Of a DNA stretch of 37,878 bases, positions 22,666 to 31,330 are shown in pieces (within the stretch, counting starts at the first letter, position 1; every line of letters starts with the position of its first letter). The notes below the pieces were generated by a model. The model saw nothing but the letters and a program-made list of their open reading frames with translations. It made no database searches and was not told the origin of the DNA. This DNA comes from Ancrocorticia sp039812645 (GTDB lineage Bacteria; Actinomycetota; Actinomycetes; Actinomycetales; Actinomycetaceae): assembly GCA_039812645.1 (NCBI GenBank), contig JBDIAV010000021.1, positions 1 through 37,878 of the forward strand. Direction: 5' to 3'. The position numbers and the translations under genes are program-made.

Positions 22666-25050
22666 TTGCATACTCAGACAAGCGACAATCTCCTGCCCCT
22701 CGCCGATCGTCACGACACCATTAAGGTTCGTGGAGCGCGCGAGAACAACTTGAAAAACATTAGCGTCGACATTCCTAAGCGCCGCCTTACGGTGTTTACC
22801 GGGGTATCTGGCTCGGGAAAAAGTTCGTTGGTGTTTGACACTATCGCTGCCGAATCCCAGCGCATGATCAACGAAACCTATTCGGCCTTCGTCCAAGGGT
22901 TTATGCCCACTCTTGATCGCCCCGAAGTGGATCATCTGGAAGGGATCACCACGGCGATTATCGTGGACCAGGAACGTATGGGAGCGAATCCGCGATCTAC
23001 CGTGGGCACCGCAACCGATGTGTACGCGATGCTTCGTATTCTCTTTTCTCGTCTCGGGAAGCCTTATTACGGTCCACCACCGGCGTTCTCCTTCAACGTC
23101 CCGACGGTGAGCGGTACCGGTGCATTTAAGGTGGATCGCGGCGATAAAACGCAGGCCGCAAAGAAAACTTTCGTCTCTCTTGGCGGCATGTGTCCGGAGT
23201 GCGAGGGGATGGGCCGCGTCAACGATATTGACCTCACCGAGGTCTATGACGCCACGAAGTCACTCAATGAGGATCCCTTCAAGATTCCCGGTTATAAGAA
23301 GGATGGCTGGAATTGGAAGATCTACGCGTCGTCCGGCCTAGTGGATCCGGACAAGCCGATCGAGAAGTATGGTAAGCGGGAGCTCCACAACCTTCTCTAT
23401 GCCGAGACTCAGAAGATCAAGTTCCAGAACATGAACCTCACCTATGAGGGGCTCATCCTGCGACTGCAGAAATCCTTGTTTTCTAAAGACCAGGAGTCGT
23501 TGCAGCCTGCCAACCGCGCGTTCGTAGAACGCGCGGTAACCTTCAAGATTTGCCCGTCGTGTGAGGGTACACGCCTGTGCGAGGGCGCTCGTGCCTCGAA
23601 AATCTCCGGGATCTCGATTGCCGACGCCACCTCGATGCAGATCAGTGACCTCGCCGAGTGGATTAAGGGGATCGAGGATCCGAAGGTGGCGCCTCTGCTC
23701 GCTGGCCTTACCGACACCCTCGATTCCTTCGTAGATATCGGCCTTGGTTACCTATCGCTCAATCGCCCAGCCGGTTCGCTATCCGGTGGCGAAGCCCAGC
23801 GCACCAAGATGATCAAGCATCTGGGCAGCTCGCTGACGGACGTCACCTACGTCTTCGATGAGCCCACCGTGGGTCTGCATCCGCACGATATCCAGCACAT
23901 GAATGAGCTGTTGCTTAAGCTGCGCGACAAGGGCAACACTGTGCTGGTAGTAGAACATAAGCCGGAAACCATCGCTATCGCTGACCACGTCGTTGACCTT
24001 GGTCCACGCGCTGGCAGTGGCGGTGGAGAAATCTGCTTTGAGGGCAGTGTCGAGGAACTCACGCAGTCGGATACCTTAACCGGCCGCCATTTCGCCGACC
24101 GCGTGCAACTCAAAGACAAGGTCCGCACGGCCACCACCCATCTTCATATCGAAAACGCCACCACTCATAATCTGCAGAATGTGAATGTGGACGTTCCTTT
24201 GGGGGTGCTTACCGTGGTGACGGGAGTGGCTGGTTCGGGCAAGAGTTCGCTCATGCACGATTCCCTTCCTTCGAACAGCGGCGTAATTTCAGTGGACCAA
24301 ACCTCAATTAAGGGGTCTCGGCGTTCTAACCCGGCCACCTATACCAGCCTGTTAGAACCGATCCGCAAGGCGTTTGCCAAGGCTAATGGGGTCAAGCCTG
24401 CGTTGTTCTCGGCCAATTCCGAGGGTGCCTGCCAGAACTGCAAGGGCGCTGGTCTTATCTACACGGACCTCGGGATGATGGCGAGTGTTTCCACCACCTG
24501 TGAGGTCTGTGAGGGGCGTCGCTTTGAGCCTGATGTCCTCAACTATCATTTCGGTGGCAAGGACATCAGTGAAGTTCTTGAGATGCCGATTGATACGGCC
24601 CTGGATTTCTTCTCCTCGGGTGAGAGCAAGATTTTACAGGCCCAGAAGATCCTGCAGCGGCTGCACGACGTCGGCCTCGGCTACCTTAGTTTAGGCCAGC
24701 CACTGACCACCCTGTCCGGTGGTGAACGTCAGCGCCTCAAGCTGGCCACGCATATGGCGGAAAAAGGTGGGATCTACGTTCTCGACGAGCCGACGACGGG
24801 CCTGCATCTCGCCGACGTCGAACAACTCCTTGGGCTTCTCGATCACCTCGTGGATTCGGGAAAGTCCGTTATTGTCATCGAACATCATCAGGCTGTCATG
24901 GCTCACGCCGATTGGATCATCGACATGGGTCCGGGAGCTGGGCGCGACGGCGGCAGGGTCATCTTTGAGGGAACCCCAGCTCAGTTGGTTGCGGACCGTT
25001 CAACACGCACGGGCGAGTACCTTGCCCGTTACGTAGGCGCGGCCGAATAG
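22666..25050 (+). CDS. UvrA-like stand-alone ATPase (UvrA2/DrrC type)
   Basis: A 794-residue tandem ABC protein of the UvrA family. Domain 1: Walker A GVSGSGKSSL (about 46-55), LSGGEAQR and Walker B VFDEPTVGLHPHD. Domain 2: Walker A GVAGSGKSSL (about 523-532), LSGGERQRLKLA and VLDEPTTGLH. Zinc-finger cysteines are present as CPEC/CPSC and as CQNC-19 residues-CEVC. Canonical UvrA is about 940-970 residues; this one is about 150 shorter, as in UvrA2/DrrC proteins that lack the UvrB-binding region and are tied to resistance to DNA-binding drugs. The TTG start at 22666 is the first possible; an AAGGCGGG run precedes it. It stands alone, without uvrB or uvrC nearby. Confidence 0.9.
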   Translation: MHTQTSDNLLPLADRHDTIKVRGARENNLKNISVDIPKRRLTVFTGVSGSGKSSLVFDTIAAESQRMINETYSAFVQGFMPTLDRPEVDHLEGITTAIIVDQERMGANPRSTVGTATDVYAMLRILFSRLGKPYYGPPPAFSFNVPTVSGTGAFKVDRGDKTQAAKKTFVSLGGMCPECEGMGRVNDIDLTEVYDATKSLNEDPFKIPGYKKDGWNWKIYASSGLVDPDKPIEKYGKRELHNLLYAETQKIKFQNMNLTYEGLILRLQKSLFSKDQESLQPANRAFVERAVTFKICPSCEGTRLCEGARASKISGISIADATSMQISDLAEWIKGIEDPKVAPLLAGLTDTLDSFVDIGLGYLSLNRPAGSLSGGEAQRTKMIKHLGSSLTDVTYVFDEPTVGLHPHDIQHMNELLLKLRDKGNTVLVVEHKPETIAIADHVVDLGPRAGSGGGEICFEGSVEELTQSDTLTGRHFADRVQLKDKVRTATTHLHIENATTHNLQNVNVDVPLGVLTVVTGVAGSGKSSLMHDSLPSNSGVISVDQTSIKGSRRSNPATYTSLLEPIRKAFAKANGVKPALFSANSEGACQNCKGAGLIYTDLGMMASVSTTCEVCEGRRFEPDVLNYHFGGKDISEVLEMPIDTALDFFSSGESKILQAQKILQRLHDVGLGYLSLGQPLTTLSGGERQRLKLATHMAEKGGIYVLDEPTTGLHLADVEQLLGLLDHLVDSGKSVIVIEHHQAVMAHADWIIDMGPGAGRDGGRVIFEGTPAQLVADRSTRTGEYLARYVGAAE

Positions 25051-25119
25051 ACGCGACGCCTTAGGTGACCTCCGGGTAGCTTTTCATGGGCGTGAGAAAC
25101 CGGAGCACCGACGTAAGAC

Positions 25120-25157
25120 AGCGGCCCGACGGCGAAACCATTCGTCGTCGGGCCGCT
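25120..25157. terminator. Terminator between the convergent UvrA-like gene and msrA
   Basis: The arms AGCGGCCCGACG and CGTCGGGCCGCT pair perfectly over 12 bp with a 14-base loop; flanking AAGACA/TGTTGTCTCTT extends the stem. A TCTGTTGTCTCTT run follows on the plus strand. It lies between the convergent stop codons. Confidence 0.8.
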
Positions 25158-25211
25158 TCTGTTGTCTCTTATGCCAGGAGAAAACCGAGCTACTCGGAGT
25201 AGTCCTGCACG

Positions 25212-25892
25212 CTACTGGGCCGAGCCCAGCGGACCGGAACCGGGAAGCGGGCACGCAACTCCGGTGCGCGCATGACACTGGTAGCCGTCCGGATTCTTCG
25301 CCAGGTATTGCTGGTGGTAGTCCTCAGCGGGGTAGAAGGGGCCCGAGACCAAAACCGAGAGAATCTGGGTGACAATCGTGCCCTGCCCGGCCTCAGTGAG
25401 AGCCTTTTGGTAACCCTCCACCATCGCGTGCGCAATGTCCTCCTGGGACTGCGTTGTTGTGAAGATGGCGGAACGGTACTGGGTGCCGATATCTCCACCT
25501 TGGCGGTTGAGGCTGGTTGGATCGTGCGACTCGAAGAATGCCTGCAACAATTCCTCGGTACTCAATTTTGAGGGGGTGTAGAGGACACGAACTGTTTCAG
25601 CCTGTCCGGTGAGACCGGTGCACACCTCTTCGTACGTAGGATTCGGAGTGAAACCACCCATATAACCGACGGCGGTTGAGTCCGCTCCCAGTTCCCACGC
25701 CAGCTTCTCCCCGCCCCAGAAACAGCCGGAGGCGAGATAGATGACTTCCTGATCATCCTGAGGATCCGCGAGAATATCGGTTCCCAGAACGAGGTGAGGA
25801 TGCGGCTCAGACAGAACCGGTGTGTCGCGACCCGGAAGAGCGTCTTCCAGCGCGACCATTTTCTTCTTTTCTGACTCTTCCCATAGGAACAT
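25212..25892 (-). CDS. msrA: Peptide methionine (S)-S-oxide reductase MsrA
   Basis: A 226-residue repair enzyme that reduces methionine-S-sulfoxide in proteins. The active-site motif GCFWGGE carries the catalytic Cys57; GYMGG and YHQQYLAKNP are family landmarks, and a C-terminal Cys (GVACPLPG) can act as resolving cysteine. The N-terminal 50 residues are longer than in the smallest MsrA proteins; the start at 25892 or an internal ATG (MVALEDALPG) are both possible. It begins nine bases after the greA stop, so it is probably co-transcribed with greA. Confidence 0.94.
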   Translation of the reverse strand: MFLWEESEKKKMVALEDALPGRDTPVLSEPHPHLVLGTDILADPQDDQEVIYLASGCFWGGEKLAWELGADSTAVGYMGGFTPNPTYEEVCTGLTGQAETVRVLYTPSKLSTEELLQAFFESHDPTSLNRQGGDIGTQYRSAIFTTTQSQEDIAHAMVEGYQKALTEAGQGTIVTQILSVLVSGPFYPAEDYHQQYLAKNPDGYQCHARTGVACPLPGSGPLGSAQ

Positions 25893-25901
25893 GGCAGTTA
25901 C

Positions 25902-26390
25902 TCAGCCTTCGAAGGACTCGATCTTGATGACTTCAACTGGGATACTGCGACCATTCGGAGCCTTGAACGACGTCTTGTCGCCAGCCTTGAGCCCCATGAT
26001 GGCCTGGCCGAGAGGAGCCCCTTCCGGGTACACCTCGATGCCTTCAATATCCTCGGCTGCCTCGCGCGACCCCAGAAGGAAGCGCTCCTCCAGGCCTGCG
26101 ATGGACGCCGTGATGACGGTGCCGGGGCCGACAACCTCGGCACTTGGCGGTTCGGAGACGTGAGCGCTCTCCAACAGATGGGTGAGTTCGAGGATACGAC
26201 CCTCAAGCTTTGACTGCTCTTCGCGAGCAGCCTGGTATCCGCCGTTCTCGCGGAGGTCGCCTTCAGAGCGCGCGGCTTCAATCTTCTGAGCGATTTCTGC
26301 GCGGCGAACCGTGGTCATCTCTTCCAGCTGGGCCTGCAAGCGGGCGAACGAGGCAGGTGAGAGCCAAGTACCCTGAGTGTCCTCTGCCAT
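25902..26390 (-). CDS. greA: Transcription elongation factor GreA
   Basis: A 162-residue factor that stimulates RNA cleavage by backtracked RNA polymerase. It has the N-terminal coiled coil with the acidic tip (IAQKIEAARSEGDLRENGGY, about 33-52, with the Asp/Glu tip residues) and the C-terminal FKBP-like domain (EGIEVYPEGAPLGQAIMGLKAGD). The ATG has AAGGAGCATCCT upstream. An intrinsic-terminator-like hairpin sits 48-77 bases before the start codon on the same strand. Confidence 0.95.
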   Translation of the reverse strand: MAEDTQGTWLSPASFARLQAQLEEMTTVRRAEIAQKIEAARSEGDLRENGGYQAAREEQSKLEGRILELTHLLESAHVSEPPSAEVVGPGTVITASIAGLEERFLLGSREAAEDIEGIEVYPEGAPLGQAIMGLKAGDKTSFKAPNGRSIPVEVIKIESFEG

Positions 26391-26717
26391 AGGATGCTCC
26401 TTTGACGTTTCGGGGGCCGCTTATGCGGCACCAATACAAAAAAATCATGCCCGCGGTCATGGGCATGCTGTTCTGCTGGCAACGATACCAGCGCCGAGGG
26501 TTTTTATTAACCGGACCTATTGCGCGGCCAGTGAACGGGACCTCTTCGGATCACATACTAGCGGACGGCCTTCATTGAGGACATGGGGCTCAATAACCAA
26601 GGGCAGTGCTTGCCCACGAAAACCGCCATAGAACGGTGACTTCGCGCGCAGGCCCTGCCCTGTGAAAGCTTGCAGCACTAGTGCAGAATTCCGTTATGGA
26701 ACAGCCGCTGCCCTTAC
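26391..26717. other. 327-base intergenic region upstream of greA
   Basis: It holds the greA ribosome binding site, the terminator at 26438-26467, a small hairpin at 26415-26428 (GCCGC/GCGGC) and presumably the greA promoter. I see no coding frame that looks real in it. Confidence 0.6.
26438..26467 (-). terminator. Intrinsic terminator upstream of greA
   Basis: On the minus strand, CATGCCC-ATGACCGC-GGGCATG is followed by A and a run of seven T. It lies about 250 bases after the hemolysin III stop and 48 bases before greA, reading in the greA direction. It can end the hemolysin III transcript or act as an attenuator in the greA leader. A second hairpin, GCCGC-ATAA-GCGGC, follows it. Confidence 0.75.
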
Positions 26718-27446
26718 CTAGGCCACACTCATGACGGCCATCCACACGGCCACCGCATGGCAGGTGTACCCGACAAGGGTTCCGGTATGGAAGAACTCGT
26801 GGAACCCCCATACCTTAGGCCATGGGTTCGGCCAGCGGAGACCGTAGCACACCGCCCCGAGCGTGTAGGCGATACCTCCAGCGATGATCAGCCACACAAT
26901 CGTGGGGCTGCCCGTCTCCCAGAAAGTGGGAAGGAACCAGACGGCCACCCATCCCAAAGCAACATAGAGCGGGGTATACAACCACCGCGGTGCTGTGGGC
27001 TTGAAGACCGAGAGGATGATTCCACCAAGGGCTCCCGCCCACACGATCGTGAGAACAAGTGCTGCCGTTTGGCCCGGGAGAAGAGCGACTGACAGTGGCG
27101 TGTAGGTGCCGGCAATGAGCAAGAAGATGTTTGAGTGGTCAATACGACGAAGAATCGAGTGGACCTTCACGGACCACCGGCCCAGGTGATATACCGCTGA
27201 GTTTCCAAAGAGGACAACGGCGGAGATACCGAACACCACACACATCGCGCGCAGTGTTGTTGTGGGAGCCATAACCACAAGGACGATTGAATTAGCTAAC
27301 GCCAATGGCGCTGTGATCGCATGAATCCAACCTCGTGCTTTTGGTTTAGGCAAGGAATCCAAGCGCGCCTTACGGCGTGCGATCTTGTTGGTGGATGATG
27401 GGTGCTCATCCTGTAAGCGTCGTGAACTCTCGACGGATGCGGACAT
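26718..27446 (-). CDS. Hemolysin III / PAQR-family membrane protein (YqfA type)
   Basis: A 242-residue protein with seven hydrophobic helices. The family signature includes FGNSAVYHLGRWS (His in helix 2 region, about residue 100), RIDHSNIFLLIAGTYTPL (about 117-134, with the Asp/His pair) and WGFHEFFHTGTLVGYTCHAVAVW (about 217-240), whose histidines form a possible metal site. The basic N-terminus (KIARRKARLDSLPKPKARG) is cytoplasmic. The ATG at 27446 is chosen because GAGGAG precedes it. In mycobacteria this gene also sits near greA and a cis-prenyltransferase gene. Confidence 0.92.
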   Translation of the reverse strand: MSASVESSRRLQDEHPSSTNKIARRKARLDSLPKPKARGWIHAITAPLALANSIVLVVMAPTTTLRAMCVVFGISAVVLFGNSAVYHLGRWSVKVHSILRRIDHSNIFLLIAGTYTPLSVALLPGQTAALVLTIVWAGALGGIILSVFKPTAPRWLYTPLYVALGWVAVWFLPTFWETGSPTIVWLIIAGGIAYTLGAVCYGLRWPNPWPKVWGFHEFFHTGTLVGYTCHAVAVWMAVMSVA

Positions 27447-27688
27447 CTTGTGCTCCTCAATGGTGACAGTGCCACTCACATTGGCTACTAGCAGCACCAT
27501 TCTACGTTCGGGCTATGTCCTCAAAGGAAGAGAAAATGGGCACAGGTAGGCGAGGTCACGTGGGGTGAGGTGAAAATTCGCCGTCGTCGGAAAGCCTTTG
27601 GACAAAAAATAGCGAAACTCCACGCGTAATGTCATGATATGGCTCGTGAGAGGCTAATCTGAGGTGACAAAGATGAGAGGGGAGAGCC

Positions 27689-28450
27689 GTGCAGGTTCCG
27701 TTATTTCTTTATCGGCTCTATGAACGTCGACTCATTAATGAACTTTCCTCGGCAAAATTGCCCAATCACGTTGCGATCATGCTCGATGGCAATCGACGGT
27801 GGGCGCGTGAAATTGGACAACCCGCAGCTTATGGGCACCGCAAGGGTGCGGACAGGATGTCGGAGTTTCTGGAGTGGTGTCACGAATCGGGGATCAAGAT
27901 CGTTACGCTCTGGCTGCTGTCTACGGACAACCTCAAGCGTGACGAGAAGGAACTGCACGAACTGGTCGGGATTATTTGCGACGCCGTCGAGACTCTCGCG
28001 GACTCTCGCACATGGCACCTGACGATGGTGGGAAACCTCGATATGCTCCCCGAGGTCGAACGCGAGCGCCTACGTAGGGCAGAAGAGCGGACGAGGGACG
28101 TCGATGGTATGCAGGTGAACATCGCCGTGGGGTATGGGGGCCGGCAGGAGATTACTGACGCTGTCCGCGAGCTTCTACGCGAAGAAGCCGAGGCCGGGCG
28201 AACAATCACCGAGGTCGCTGAATCGATCTCTCTTGATGACATCACCGCGCACCTCTACACCAAGGGACAGCCAGATCCTGACCTCGTCATTCGCACCTCC
28301 GGAGAGCAGCGCATGAGCGGATTTATGCTGTGGCAGTCCGTGCACACCGAGTTGTACTTCTGCGAAGTGTTCTGGCCGGACTTCCGCCGCACTGACTTCC
28401 TGCGTGCATTGCGCGACTATGCGCATCGTGATCGCAGGCTCGGGCGCTAG
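27689..28450 (+). CDS. Short-chain/undecaprenyl-type cis-prenyltransferase
   Basis: A 253-residue isoprenyl diphosphate synthase of the UppS/Rv1086 family. HVAIMLDGNRRWAREIG carries the catalytic Asp (about residue 33). GHRKGADRM, LWLLSTDNLKRDEKEL and DLVIRTSGEQRMSGFMLWQ (about 203-221) bind the substrates, and the end TELYFCEVFWPDFRR holds the conserved Glu. The GTG start at 27689 has GAGGGGAG upstream. Products would be decaprenyl- or farnesyl-type phosphates for cell-wall synthesis; the chain length cannot be read. The gene is divergent from hemolysin III and convergent with the PfkB gene. Confidence 0.94.
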   Translation: MQVPLFLYRLYERRLINELSSAKLPNHVAIMLDGNRRWAREIGQPAAYGHRKGADRMSEFLEWCHESGIKIVTLWLLSTDNLKRDEKELHELVGIICDAVETLADSRTWHLTMVGNLDMLPEVERERLRRAEERTRDVDGMQVNIAVGYGGRQEITDAVRELLREEAEAGRTITEVAESISLDDITAHLYTKGQPDPDLVIRTSGEQRMSGFMLWQSVHTELYFCEVFWPDFRRTDFLRALRDYAHRDRRLGR

Positions 28451-28466
28451 GACGCGAGTTGGGGTG

Positions 28467-29462
28467 CTAGCGCCTGAGCATTCCTGTCATGCCGCTCGTT
28501 TGATAGAACTCGTGATGGTCAATGAGTTCGGCGCGGGTAGGAAGGCTTGCGCCCGCACGTGACACAGTAACTGCCGCTGCTGTCGAGGCGTACGCGATCA
28601 GGGTATGCAGGCTGGCATCGCTGATATCCCTGAGGTACTCGCGATTATGGGCGCCATCCATCGAAATGCGGGTGATCCCGTCGATGAGTGCGGCAAAGAA
28701 TGCTGCCCCCGCGCCGACGGTATCTACAGGAGCAACATGCGGAGCGGGCTGATTGAAGACGCCGCCGCGCGCGGAGTAAACATCCGCCCCATCAGAACCA
28801 CGGGTGATGATGACAAGCGCGGGGCCGAGTGACAGCCATCGCCGAGCTACCTGTGCTGGATCAACAAGTTGACCGTAGAGCGTGCGAAGATCCGTGACGG
28901 AGGCCTTGACGATATCCGAGAGGGCTACCGAGGAGTCAACTATCCTGCGGGTCTCGGAAAGATCGTTGATGAGTGCTTCTCGGATATTAGGGTCGTAGAA
29001 GATCGTGGCGTTTTCGCGCAGCTGTTCGATCCAATGCCGCACCTTGAAAGCTCCAGGCGCAATGTGAGTTGAGAAAGAGCCGAAAGCCACGCACTGAGGT
29101 GCAAGAACCTCCAAGTCAAGCTTGCATGCGGCTGATGTCGGGGTGTCTTGAATGTCCCAGGTAAAGTCGAAATCGTAAGAGAGAGTTCCGTCCTCGTGAA
29201 GGTCTACGCGGGCTGCCGACGTGGGATTGGTACGCTCCGCATCCGCTCGCAGCCAGAGTTCGAGCCCGTTGGAAGCGGCGTACTCAGCTAGTAGGTCGCC
29301 GTCGTTATCTAAGCCGAAATCGGTGACAAGCCGGACTGTTCGCCCGAGTTTACGTAACCCAATAGCTACGTTCAGCATTGATCCGCCGGGATGGCGGGAT
29401 AGTGTGCCGTCGTGGCTTCGAATGATATCCACGAGAGCTTCACCAATAACCAAGCAGCTCAC
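28467..29462 (-). CDS. PfkB-family carbohydrate kinase homologue with altered catalytic motif
   Basis: A 331-residue ribokinase-like protein. The N-terminal substrate loop HPGGSMLNVAIGLRKLG (24-40) is normal, as are FYDPNIR (about 155-161) and the nucleotide region VIITRGSDGADVY. The second signature reads APVDTVGAGAAFFAALIDG (245-262): where the family has GAGD, this protein has GAGA, so the catalytic base Asp is replaced by Ala at residue 253 (codon at 28704-28706). The start overlaps the xseB stop by four bases, so it belongs to the xseA-xseB operon. It may be a non-catalytic sugar or nucleoside binder, or use another base. Confidence 0.88.
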   Translation of the reverse strand: MSCLVIGEALVDIIRSHDGTLSRHPGGSMLNVAIGLRKLGRTVRLVTDFGLDNDGDLLAEYAASNGLELWLRADAERTNPTSAARVDLHEDGTLSYDFDFTWDIQDTPTSAACKLDLEVLAPQCVAFGSFSTHIAPGAFKVRHWIEQLRENATIFYDPNIREALINDLSETRRIVDSSVALSDIVKASVTDLRTLYGQLVDPAQVARRWLSLGPALVIITRGSDGADVYSARGGVFNQPAPHVAPVDTVGAGAAFFAALIDGITRISMDGAHNREYLRDISDASLHTLIAYASTAAAVTVSRAGASLPTRAELIDHHEFYQTSGMTGMLRR

Positions 29463-29785
29463 GGTATGTCCTCACTGTCATCGTTAGCGGTGGAGGAGTC
29501 CGCGGGTGTATTGGAAGGTGTCGTTGACGAGTGGTCGGAGCTGACGGGGGTGGCGTTCTGCTGGTCCTGGGCGGCCTGGAGGCGTTTGCGGGCACCATCG
29601 AGCCATGATTGACAGTGCCGTGCCAGGGCCTCACCCTGTTCCCAGAGGGCGAGGGACTCTTCCAGGGAAATAGATCCCTGCTCCAACCGAGTCACAATTT
29701 CGACGAGACGCGAACGCGCTTCCTCGTAGGAGAGCTCGTCAATCCCGATATGAGGACTATTGGTGGGGTTTGACGAATCAACCAC
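29459..29785 (-). CDS. xseB: Exodeoxyribonuclease VII small subunit
   Basis: A 108-residue partner of XseA. The core YEEARSRLVEIVTRLEQGSISLEESLALWEQGEALARHCQ (about 20-60) is the classic helical hairpin of XseB. The last 35 residues are Ser/Thr/Asp-rich and disordered. A GTG start with AGGAG six bases upstream is used. It overlaps xseA by eight bases and the PfkB gene by four, a tightly coupled three-gene operon. XseB stabilises XseA for degradation of single-stranded DNA. Confidence 0.95.
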   Translation of the reverse strand: MVDSSNPTNSPHIGIDELSYEEARSRLVEIVTRLEQGSISLEESLALWEQGEALARHCQSWLDGARKRLQAAQDQQNATPVSSDHSSTTPSNTPADSSTANDDSEDIP

Positions 29786-31082
29786 GGTGAACTCCTTGAT
29801 TGGACGAAGAGGCTGGCAAATCGGCGGACGCGACTTCCGGGGTGGCGGATGTGACTGTGAGACCGAGAGAACCTGAGGCTAATACTGCGCGCACCGATTC
29901 TCCAGGGTGCGTGGATGTTGCATTGCTGACAATGCTGCCGTCATCTTTGTGGAGGATGGCGTACCCACGCGCCAACGTTGCGTGCGGTGACAGCGCTCGC
30001 AGCTGGGACAGCGCCGTACCAATCTCCGCGGTTGCGTGGTTGATCTGAGCGGTGGTGTGGTGGAACAGCCATTGGCGGAGCATAGTGAGATTGTCCTGGC
30101 GCATGTCCACCATAATCTGAGGCTGAGCGAGAACCGGGCGTGCTCGCAGCGCGTCGAGATCCCACTGCGCAGCGTCAAGACGAGCGGCAATGGCTCGGCG
30201 GCCGCGGACAAGGGCTTCGGCGATCCCGGCGGACTCCTCGGTAACGTCAGGTACGATGCGTTTGGCAGCATCCGTGGGAGTGGATGCGCGCAGATCCGCC
30301 ACAAAATCGAGCAGTGGATTGTCGCCTTCGTGCCCAATCGCAGATACAACGGGGGTGGTGACCGCTGCGACAGCCCGGACCAGCCGCTCATCAGAGAAGG
30401 GGAGAAGGTCCTCCACGCTTCCTCCACCACGGGCGAAGACGATGACATCGACCTCGGGATCGGCATCCAGAGTGGACAGGGCGCTGAGCATCGCCTCAAC
30501 GGCCCCGTTACCTTGGACCTGGACCTCACACGTGGAAAAGGCGACGGCGGGCCAGCGCTTGGTCGCATTGACCTCGACGTCTTCTTTCGCTTTGGTATTA
30601 CGGCCGCAGATAAGGCCAATCTTGCGAGGGAGGAAGGGAAGGGGAAGCTTACGGCGCGGATCGAAGAGGCCTTCGGCGGCCAACTGCTTCTTGAGAAGTT
30701 CGATGCGCGCGAGAAGATCGCCAAGACCTACGGGACGGATTTCGTCTGCCCAGAGCGAGAGGGAGCCGTTGCCCTCGTAAAAATCTGGCTTAGCGCAGAC
30801 GACGACGCGGCTGCCCGACTGCACAGAATCAGGAAGCAGGAACGTCATAATCTTGACGGTGATGGAATTGTTGACTTCCACATCACGTAGCGTCAGGAAT
30901 TGGACTTTGGCGCCCGGGCGGCGTTGCAGCGTAATGACTTCGCCTTCAACCCACAGGCGCGACATGGCGGCCACATATTCCTTGATTTTTGCAGACAACA
31001 GCCGGAGGGGCCACGGCCGCTCCGGGGAGGTTGCTGCTGCCTGCTGAGGAAGGTCAGGAGGCACTGGAATCTTTGACGCCAT
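29778..31082 (-). CDS. xseA: Exodeoxyribonuclease VII large subunit
   Basis: A 434-residue nuclease subunit. It has the N-terminal OB fold (MSRLWVEGEVITLQRRPGAKVQFLTLRDVE, about 39-68) and the catalytic core. KIGLICGRNTKAKEDV, VQGNGAVEAMLSALSTL and ARGGGSVEDLLPFSDERLVRAVAAVTTPVVSAIGHEGDNPLLD (about 215-260) are the XseA hallmarks. The C-terminal helices follow. It heads the xseA-xseB-PfkB operon and is divergent from ispH, the arrangement seen in other actinobacteria. No strong ribosome binding site precedes the start, so the initiation site is slightly uncertain. Confidence 0.95.
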   Translation of the reverse strand: MASKIPVPPDLPQQAAATSPERPWPLRLLSAKIKEYVAAMSRLWVEGEVITLQRRPGAKVQFLTLRDVEVNNSITVKIMTFLLPDSVQSGSRVVVCAKPDFYEGNGSLSLWADEIRPVGLGDLLARIELLKKQLAAEGLFDPRRKLPLPFLPRKIGLICGRNTKAKEDVEVNATKRWPAVAFSTCEVQVQGNGAVEAMLSALSTLDADPEVDVIVFARGGGSVEDLLPFSDERLVRAVAAVTTPVVSAIGHEGDNPLLDFVADLRASTPTDAAKRIVPDVTEESAGIAEALVRGRRAIAARLDAAQWDLDALRARPVLAQPQIMVDMRQDNLTMLRQWLFHHTTAQINHATAEIGTALSQLRALSPHATLARGYAILHKDDGSIVSNATSTHPGESVRAVLASGSLGLTVTSATPEVASADLPASSSNQGVHRG

Positions 31083-31330
31083 GCACCCATATTGACATTA
31101 CGAAACCAAGAAACTCTGTGCCCTGCGTCCTACCGGGAAGAAATGGTGATCTTCTTCGCGAAGTATGGAGTCATTCCAGAGTCTTAAAGGGATAGTGCGC
31201 GTGGTCGTTATAGGAGCGGGCTGTGGCCCCTCTACCGGGGTAACGCGTGCGTCGATAGCGTTTCGTTTCGTGAGTAGGTTGTGTTCCGTTGCTCTCGCGT
31301 TTATGGAGTGATCCCAAGTACGCTGAGGGG

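Noticed and set aside
22488..22724. A 78-codon frame overlapping the start of the UvrA-like gene as a possible leader peptide
   Set aside because: It is too long, overlaps the coding start out of frame, and has no clear ribosome binding site.
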